From contig CAJQKF010000069.1 in the NCBI GenBank assembly GCA_905478855.1, forward strand, positions 1 to 50,649: a stretch of DNA of 50,649 nucleotides. Reading direction: 5' to 3'. This document shows positions 45,213 to 50,649 of this stretch, piece after piece. How positions within the stretch are numbered: position 1 is the stretch's first letter; the number at the start of each line of letters is the position of its first letter. Under the pieces are notes generated by a model that did no database searches, was not told the origin of the DNA, and saw only the letters and a list, made by a program, of their open reading frames with translations. The DNA comes from an uncultured Gammaproteobacteria bacterium (GTDB lineage Bacteria > Pseudomonadota > Gammaproteobacteria > Arenicellales > CAJQKF01). Both the position numbers and the translations under genes were made by a program.

Positions 45213-47085
45213 AGCGTGTTCGCTTTTTCATGTAAACCAGCAACAGTGATATTGCTGCGGGGGTAACTCCAGATATCCGACTTGCTTGTCCGATAGTTGT
45301 GGGTCGCGCTTCCATTAATTTCTGGCAAACCTCGTTAGATAGTCCACGTACCGCAGAGTAATCAATATCTAAAGGTAAATCTGTATTCTCATTGCGCTTT
45401 CTGCGCTCAATTTCATCTTGTTGTCGCTCAAGGTAGCCGCTGTAGCGAGCCTGAATTTCTAATTGATTAATAACAGCTTCATCGTTGGCTCCGTCGTGAT
45501 CGGGCACAAGTCTGAGTAAATCAGAGTATGTTACCTCAGGCCTTCTAAGTAAGTCTTCTAAACTAGCATCTTTGGTTAAGGGTTGACCGAGAACTTCCTG
45601 AGCCACAGTTTGATCTACTTTTTGTGGTTGTACCCAGGTTGATGCCATCCACTTTTGTTCTTTATCGATATTTTCCATTTTTGTTGTAAAGGCATTCCAA
45701 CGCTGGTCTTTGACTAGGCCAAGGTTTCTGCCGATTTCCGTCAGACGAATATCAGCATTATCCTCGCGCAAATGGAGTCGATACTCTGCACGTGAAGTAA
45801 ACATGCGATAAGGCTCAGTAACACCACTGGTAACTAAATCATCGATCATTACTCCGATATATGCGTCTTCACGCCGGGGATACCAAGGTTCTAAATCAAA
45901 CTTCTGACGTGCAGCGTTTAGGCCGGCGATAAGCCCTTGACCCGCTGCTTCTTCATAGCCCGTGGTGCCATTTATCTGACCGGCAAAATAAAGGCCGTGT
46001 ATAAACTTGGTTTCTAGTGTCGGTTTCAAGTCTCGCGGATCAAAGAAATCATACTCAATGGCATAGCCGGGACGTGTGATATGGGCATTTTCGAATCCCT
46101 TAATAGAGCGTACGAGTTCTAATTGGACGTCGAAAGGAAGACTAGTAGAAATACCGTTCGGATAAATCTCAAAAGTATTTAGTCCCTCAGGCTCGATAAA
46201 AATTTGGTGAGAGTTGCGATCGGCAAAACGAACAACTTTATCTTCCACAGAAGGACAATAACGCGGACCAATACCTTCTATGACACCGCCGTAAAGGGGA
46301 GAACGATCGAGCCCGCGGCGAATTATATCGTGGGTCATTTCGTTTGTATGGGTGATATGACACTCTACCTGTGTTGGATGAGACGCCAACGATTCCATGA
46401 AGGAGAATACTGGGGCCGGGGTATCTCCTGGTTGAGATTCTAAATGGCTATAGTCGATAGTACGACTGTCTATGCGTGGTGGTGTGCCGGTTTTGAGTCG
46501 CTCAACGCGAAATGGCAGTTCTCTAAGGCGATCAGCAAGACGAATTGACGGAGGATCACCCGCACGTCCACCGGAGCTATTTTCAAGACCGATGTGTATT
46601 TTGCCGCCCAAAAATGTGCCGGCCGCTAGAATAACGGCGGGTGCCATAAATCGCACTCCACCTTGAGTTTCTACACCGACAACGGTTTCGCCTTCAACAA
46701 CTAAATCATCAACTGCTTGTTGAAAAACATGTAAATTCTGACAATTCTCTACAGTTGTGCGTATGGCATGCTTATACAAACTACGATCAGCCTGGGCTCG
46801 TGTGGCCTGTACCGCAGGTCCTTTTCGAGCATTCAGCGTGCGAAACTGAATTCCTCCATGGTCGGCTGCACGCGCCATAACACCACCTAGGGCGTCTATT
46901 TCCTTAACAATATGGCCCTTTCCAATTCCACCAATAGCTGGATTGCACGACATTTGTCCGACGGTCTCGATGTTGTGGGTGAGTAAAAGCGTGCGTGCCC
47001 CTAGTCGCGCTGAAGCAAGTGCTGCCTCGGTACCGGCGTGACCGCCGCCTACGACGATGACATCAAAATGGTCGGGATAGATCAT
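45202..47085 (-). CDS. mnmG: tRNA uridine 5-carboxymethylaminomethyl modification enzyme MnmG
   Basis: 627 residues, full length. FAD motif [21 protein letters not shown] (first ~30 residues), [21 protein letters not shown], and [17 protein letters not shown], with the helical C-terminal domain that meets MnmE. With MnmE it modifies U34 of several tRNAs. Normally mnmE lies nearby upstream; here the upstream gene, 11 bp away, encodes a coiled-coil membrane protein instead. Confidence 0.97.
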   Translation of the reverse strand: MIYPDHFDVIVVGGGHAGTEAALASARLGARTLLLTHNIETVGQMSCNPAIGGIGKGHIVKEIDALGGVMARAADHGGIQFRTLNARKGPAVQATRAQADRSLYKHAIRTTVENCQNLHVFQQAVDDLVVEGETVVGVETQGGVRFMAPAVILAAGTFLGGKIHIGLENSSGGRAGDPPSIRLADRLRELPFRVERLKTGTPPRIDSRTIDYSHLESQPGDTPAPVFSFMESLASHPTQVECHITHTNEMTHDIIRRGLDRSPLYGGVIEGIGPRYCPSVEDKVVRFADRNSHQIFIEPEGLNTFEIYPNGISTSLPFDVQLELVRSIKGFENAHITRPGYAIEYDFFDPRDLKPTLETKFIHGLYFAGQINGTTGYEEAAGQGLIAGLNAARQKFDLEPWYPRREDAYIGVMIDDLVTSGVTEPYRMFTSRAEYRLHLREDNADIRLTEIGRNLGLVKDQRWNAFTTKMENIDKEQKWMASTWVQPQKVDQTVAQEVLGQPLTKDASLEDLLRRPEVTYSDLLRLVPDHDGANDEAVINQLEIQARYSGYLERQQDEIERRKRNENTDLPLDIDYSAVRGLSNEVCQKLMEARPTTIGQASRISGVTPAAISLLLVYMKKRTRFAA

Positions 47086-47096
47086 GGCTGTATAAA

Positions 47097-48497
47097 TTAT
47101 TGATAATAATAATCGTAACGATTTAATATATCGTTGGTAAAAATCCAGGCGTCGTTATACGAAAGCCCAGAATTATCGGGAATAATAATGCGTGTGTACA
47201 AATTATTGGGGTCTGCATCTTTTGCTGCGCCTAGTATTGTGTGGAGTTGGGCAAGATTGACGCTGCGATATTCCGCTTCTCCTGCTTCTCGTATTTGGTA
47301 CAGATTAATACCGCTAGCTTTGGTATAGCGCACTTCAACAACTTTACGGCCAACAGTGCTTCTAGCCGGGCGAACCAGTTGACCGTATTTTTCTTCTAGA
47401 TCTACATAATCTCCTTTAATCGCTACGATCTGTTGTTCAGTGCTGAGCACGCGCTCACGTTCCGATTGTAATTCCGCCTCACGTTGCAACAAGTCATCTT
47501 TTACAAACGCTAGCTGTCGAACACTGAGATTGTATCGTGTTTTTATCTGGCTGAGTTCATCTGCTAGTTTTTGTTTATCCTGTTCCGCGGTGGAACGGGA
47601 TTGTTGCAATTCTACATAACGTCGTACCATTTCCTCCATTTGCGTATGCATGCTTTGGATTTGCGTGTTCAGCGTGTTGTTATCCTGCCGAAGTGCGCTC
47701 TTACCTGTTTCCAGTTCTTCCAAGATCTCATTTAGTGTATCTAGTCGGGCTCGTAATTGAGAATTGTTGGTTAAAGCCAGTATTTTCTCGGATTCGATCG
47801 CCGCAACTTCTGCTACTGCATTTGTCAGGTCGACGGCAAGACTGTCACGAATTTTTTGTAGCTGGATTAGTTTTTGTTCGAGACTTATCGTGCTTGATTT
47901 CAATTGGTCTCGCTCACTCACTACCGTGGCCTGAACAGACCGAAGTTGGTTGAGATCGGATTTTAGTTTTAGCCCGCCGGCGATTGCTGCGGATTTGTCC
48001 GCATTAAGTTGATCTCGTAATGCCTTTAGTGAATTAATGTCCCCTAGCATTGCAGATACTTTTTCGTTTAGCTTGGTGGTTTTTACTTCTAGTTGATCGC
48101 GTTCGGTTTGAGTGTTGTCGAGTACTTGTATCGTTTCACCCAGTTTTTCTTGGGTTTGGTCTAAATCGGATTTTGTCGTGTTTAGATTATGTAAGGTGTT
48201 ATCCAGATTATCTTTTACACTTTGTAAATCATTTTGTTGTAAAACAAGCGCAGCTTCGAGGGCGATTCGCTGTTGTTCTTCGGCTTGCGCTAGAACAGCT
48301 ATTTCCTGTTCTGAAACCATGCTTTCGCGGAGCTGTTCGACTAAATTTACATTACGAATGAGTATGACTACCAGTGACATCAAAAATATCATGACGATCA
48401 CGGTCATTATGTCCGTAAATGATGGCCACACACTATCCTCGTTAGACGCACCTGACGCATTACTCATGCGCAGGTCGGTAAATCCTGTGTGTCGCAT
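47097..48497 (-). CDS. MotB/TolR-like membrane protein with long coiled coil
   Basis: 466 residues. A short cytoplasmic N-terminus leads into [19 protein letters not shown], one membrane helix (~30-48) with D29 at the position of the proton-carrying aspartate of MotB/TolR/ExbD/ZorB. Residues ~50-365 are almost continuous heptad coiled coil (Leu/Gln/Glu/Lys rich). Residues ~375-466 form a small domain ending in [19 protein letters not shown], resembling the ExbD/TolR periplasmic fold; there is no visible OmpA-like peptidoglycan-binding domain. The ATG overlaps the stop of the MotA-like gene (TAATG). Probable stator B-subunit of an uncharacterised proton-driven complex. Confidence 0.75.
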   Translation of the reverse strand: MRHTGFTDLRMSNASGASNEDSVWPSFTDIMTVIVMIFLMSLVVILIRNVNLVEQLRESMVSEQEIAVLAQAEEQQRIALEAALVLQQNDLQSVKDNLDNTLHNLNTTKSDLDQTQEKLGETIQVLDNTQTERDQLEVKTTKLNEKVSAMLGDINSLKALRDQLNADKSAAIAGGLKLKSDLNQLRSVQATVVSERDQLKSSTISLEQKLIQLQKIRDSLAVDLTNAVAEVAAIESEKILALTNNSQLRARLDTLNEILEELETGKSALRQDNNTLNTQIQSMHTQMEEMVRRYVELQQSRSTAEQDKQKLADELSQIKTRYNLSVRQLAFVKDDLLQREAELQSERERVLSTEQQIVAIKGDYVDLEEKYGQLVRPARSTVGRKVVEVRYTKASGINLYQIREAGEAEYRSVNLAQLHTILGAAKDADPNNLYTRIIIPDNSGLSYNDAWIFTNDILNRYDYYYQ

Positions 48498-49426
48498 TAG
48501 CTATCAGGCTCCGAAAGCCGAAATCCTACTTTTAATAGTTGTACGACTTCTTCCAGAGCTTGGCTGTTATGTTGCATTTCAACTTGATATTGTTCCAGTA
48601 CTTCGGAAAGTTTATCTGCTGTTTGTTCATATTTTTCCTGTGATGCATCAAGCTTCATGACTAACTGTGCAGCAGCCCGAATTACATCAGAGAAATCTTT
48701 TACTACGGTCTCTTGTTGTACTTGAAAACGTGGTAGCAGAACTGTCGCAGTAATATCTTCAATTCGACTGATGAGATAGGTTTGCGTATCGTTAAGGCGA
48801 AGATAAAAATAGCCAAAGAATAAATAAGCTACGATTGCGGTCATTGTTGTCGACAACGCCGTAGACATTCCATGGATAACCACACCGAGGCCGCTAATTT
48901 CCGTAATATCGGTAATCATGTTCGACGCGCCCAGTAGCGCTACTGAAAGTGAAACGATGGTGCCGAATACGCCGGTTAGTATGAGTACATGGTAAACAAA
49001 TTTGGGGAAACCCACACGACTAGACTCACCTGCCATCAACGTAGCTGCCAGGGCACTATGATTGATTTCGGTGCGACGTGAGTGAAGGTCTAACAGTGTT
49101 TTATAGCGTTGTGTTACCAGAGCCTGGGCATCCACACCTTGAGAGGGTTCTATATTCTGGCGAATATTTAGAATAAAACGGTTGAGCATCTTTTCTTGAG
49201 AGTTATAAAAGAAAAACAACATGACCAGTCGGCATAAACCCGCTAAAAAAAGCGAGATAATGGCTCCATTTATTACAATTCCGAGGTTGCTTACTTGGTT
49301 GTTCAGATAAATTTGTGCAAGGATATCTCGTTGCCAAACAATTAATCCGAGCACCACTAGGCTTACAACGCCGATCTGAATCAGAATGTTACGTGTATAG
49401 AAGTGGTCGGTAGTTTCAATATTCAT
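48497..49426 (-). CDS. MotA/TolQ/ExbB-type proton channel protein
   Basis: 309 residues with four hydrophobic helices (~13-31, ~45-72, ~138-165, ~180-210) and a cytoplasmic loop between the second and third. FVYHVLILTGVFGTIVSLSV and HGMSTALSTTMTAIVAYLFF are the MotA/TolQ/ExbB channel helices with the threonine/alanine-rich pore segment. The C-terminal ~65 residues are predicted coiled coil in the cytoplasm, recalling ZorA-type tails. First gene of the apparent mnmG operon; AGGA precedes the ATG. It should pair with the MotB-like protein. Confidence 0.8.
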   Translation of the reverse strand: MNIETTDHFYTRNILIQIGVVSLVVLGLIVWQRDILAQIYLNNQVSNLGIVINGAIISLFLAGLCRLVMLFFFYNSQEKMLNRFILNIRQNIEPSQGVDAQALVTQRYKTLLDLHSRRTEINHSALAATLMAGESSRVGFPKFVYHVLILTGVFGTIVSLSVALLGASNMITDITEISGLGVVIHGMSTALSTTMTAIVAYLFFGYFYLRLNDTQTYLISRIEDITATVLLPRFQVQQETVVKDFSDVIRAAAQLVMKLDASQEKYEQTADKLSEVLEQYQVEMQHNSQALEEVVQLLKVGFRLSEPDS

Positions 49427-49942
49427 CTTGTAGATCCTAGGGCGAAAATATTACGGTTCTTTTGGCAACGGTTTTGTTGGCACTACGGAATCGCAGGTTG
49501 TACGCCGTAAAGTAGCTCAGTGTGCTTAAATATTATTGCACGAAAATTTTGCAAATAGTTCTCCAAACCTATGAACATAAAGGTTATTTTCTCTTAATAT
49601 CCAGTATTTTTAGTGCTTTTCAATGATTTGCAGCAGAGTATGGGGTCAGAAAATCACATTTGAAGCCACTTTCTGGCTGAAAATTAGATTATGTGTAAGT
49701 GTAATTCCCTATTTTAGAACATTCCTTGAGTCTTAGTATTTTATATAGGCAATAATCGCTTGGCCGCATAAATACCTGAAATATCGAATTATTATTATAA
49801 TTCTTAACACGATTATGAGCCTTGGCAGTGTTTCGGCGCTGGTTATTTTAACACTCTAGGGTGGTTTCCATTACCAGAGCAGAAGGTTCGGCGCTATACT
49901 AAGATACTATAAGTGTGTGTACCCGAAAAACTCGAGAATGTA
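49427..49942. other. Divergent intergenic region, no gene seen
   Basis: About 516 AT-rich bases between the MotA-like gene and a small exported-protein gene. They must hold the promoter of the mnmG/par operon and that of the rightward genes. A 5-bp inverted repeat AGCCA/TGGCT lies near 49,660. I found no DnaA box cluster, so this is not an obvious origin. Confidence 0.45.
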
Positions 49943-50224
49943 ATGATGAAAAATCGACTATTGTTTTCAATGCTGGCCTTCGCTATATCTCCACCAACAA
50001 TGTCACAAGATGAACCTACGCCTGTAGCGAGGGATGAAGTTATTGGGCAACAGGTTATAGAAAGTCGTATTGGTACGCGCCTAGATGAGGTTCGGGTGAA
50101 ACCAGAGACCGGGCCGGCGTATTTTATTCAGGATCGTGGTGGTGATGGAACATTGTCGTCACGAACAGGTGGTGAGCTGGATTCTGGGATTAATATTCGA
50201 ACGTGGAAGATTGGTGAATGGTAA
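49943..50224 (+). CDS. Small exported protein of unknown function
   Basis: 93 residues from ATG 49943; the GTG at 49913 would precede a signal peptide with non-signal residues, so I reject it. MMKNRLLFSMLAFAISPPTMS looks like a signal peptide. The mature part (~70 residues) is hydrophilic, with VIESRIGTRLDEVRVKPETG. I do not recognise a family. The stop overlaps the next ATG (ATGGTAA). Confidence 0.6.
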   Translation: MMKNRLLFSMLAFAISPPTMSQDEPTPVARDEVIGQQVIESRIGTRLDEVRVKPETGPAYFIQDRGGDGTLSSRTGGELDSGINIRTWKIGEW

Positions 50225-50622
50225 ATAGATTGTTGCGCTACCAGAGTGGGTGCGCCTGTTTCGCTTTGCTTATGTTCTTATTTTTCGGGCAGCAGGCAAA
50301 TGCTGAGAATATTCACTTCTACAAAGTCAATAAAAAAGGCCAACAAAAAGAAATATCTATGATACGAAATCGCGACGAAGTCGGATGCCACAACTTTCGC
50401 CGAATTAAGGATGTATTACGAGTTTCACAAATAGGCTTTGTTTACTGTTCCGTTTATTCCGAGAAAAACTGTCCTGAGAGCTCAGTGCATACGATGAACT
50501 GGAAAGGGAAAGTTAAGAAAAATAGCGCACGTGCGCAACCATCGGAACGTTTACAGCAAGGAGATTTATGGTTCTTCGGCGATAATGAAACCCGACCAGT
50601 TGGCTCTTGGAAATGCGAGTAA
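50218..50622 (+). CDS. Small exported cysteine-containing protein of unknown function
   Basis: 134 residues. A signal peptide (~1-29, ending GQQANA) is followed by ~105 residues with four cysteines (VGCHNF, FVYCSVY, KNCPESS, WKCE), enough for two disulfides in the periplasm. It is basic overall with acidic ends. It starts inside the previous gene, so the two are translationally coupled and may act together. No family recognised. Confidence 0.6.
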   Translation: MVNRLLRYQSGCACFALLMFLFFGQQANAENIHFYKVNKKGQQKEISMIRNRDEVGCHNFRRIKDVLRVSQIGFVYCSVYSEKNCPESSVHTMNWKGKVKKNSARAQPSERLQQGDLWFFGDNETRPVGSWKCE

Positions 50623-50649
50623 ATGCTAGTGTAATCGCTTTTTATGCGC

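Noticed and set aside
47097..49426. Zorya (ZorAB) anti-phage system
   Set aside because: The channel pair resembles ZorA/ZorB in general form, but there is no ZorC/ZorD/ZorE, no defence neighbours, no visible peptidoglycan-binding domain in the B-subunit, and it sits in a housekeeping operon.
49630..49670. GGGGTCAG string as a RAYT/REP element remnant
   Set aside because: A short match to a common repeat-associated motif only, with no clear hairpin arms or transposase.
42186..49942. parS site or replication origin near parAB
   Set aside because: Looked for TGTTNCACGTGNAACA and for TTATNCACA-type DnaA boxes; none convincing. A TGTTTCAC string inside parB (near 43,100) is not palindromic.
1..50649. 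tRNA genes, rRNA genes, CRISPR arrays, riboswitches, prophage
   Set aside because: No cloverleaf-like runs, regular repeat-spacer pattern, long non-coding conserved blocks or phage structural genes seen by eye. A computational scan (tRNAscan-SE, Infernal, CRISPR finder) would be decisive.

Overview
The window reads as a piece of chromosome from a moderately AT-rich, probably marine gammaproteobacterium. The main evidence is the right end, where a minus-strand block carries mnmG-rsmG-parA-parB, the gene order found near the replication origin in this class. Single-copy housekeeping genes, a TRAP transporter, malonyl-CoA decarboxylase, BenE and SulP transporters, and several amino-acid catabolic genes suggest a free-living heterotroph using amino acids and organic acids. 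I saw no tRNA, rRNA, CRISPR array, intact insertion sequence or phage genes.

Layout. Positions 1-2365 are a decayed surface-glycan region: a truncated nucleotide-sugar transferase, a PLOD-like glycosyltransferase, an imperfect ~104-bp direct repeat that carries the start of the truncated gene and its upstream DNA, a long hairpin, and two or three coding remnants. Positions 2366-10874 are amino-acid catabolism: two Lrp/AsnC regulators, each divergent from its probable target (an AruH/AruI-like arginine transaminase and 2-ketoarginine decarboxylase pair, and a PutA proline oxidase), with a PhzF-like isomerase between them. Positions 10963-15698 look sulfur related: a split YeeE/YedE-type transporter, a 2-oxoglutarate oxygenase, cystathionine beta-synthase with CBS domains and a cysteine desulfurase-like enzyme. 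Next come SprT, a DctPQM TRAP transporter, a SET-domain protein, a LicD-like protein and BenE.

Positions 23024-28133 hold a glutaredoxin and an ABC-2 exporter with overlapping genes, a DHCR24-like FAD oxidoreductase, and divergently a membrane / [2Fe-2S] / class III cyclase fusion. Positions 28431-41926 hold a protein that may be DUF1611-like, a glutaryl-CoA dehydrogenase - CoA transferase - dimethylglycine dehydrogenase-like operon, an EamA exporter, an SDR lacking the catalytic pair, a SulP-Usp pair, and a VOC / malonyl-CoA decarboxylase / CoA-transferase operon. Positions 42186-49426 are the parB-parA-rsmG-mnmG block, preceded in the same apparent operon by a MotA/TolQ-like channel and a MotB/TolR-like protein with a ~300-residue coiled coil. 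Two overlapping genes for small exported proteins end the window.

The best candidates for undescribed biology are the channel/coiled-coil pair in the mnmG operon and the six-histidine membrane / ferredoxin / cyclase fusion. Several start codons were moved from the longest ORF to a start with a better ribosome-binding site or a start-stop overlap; each case is stated. All family names come from reading motifs by eye, without database searches.
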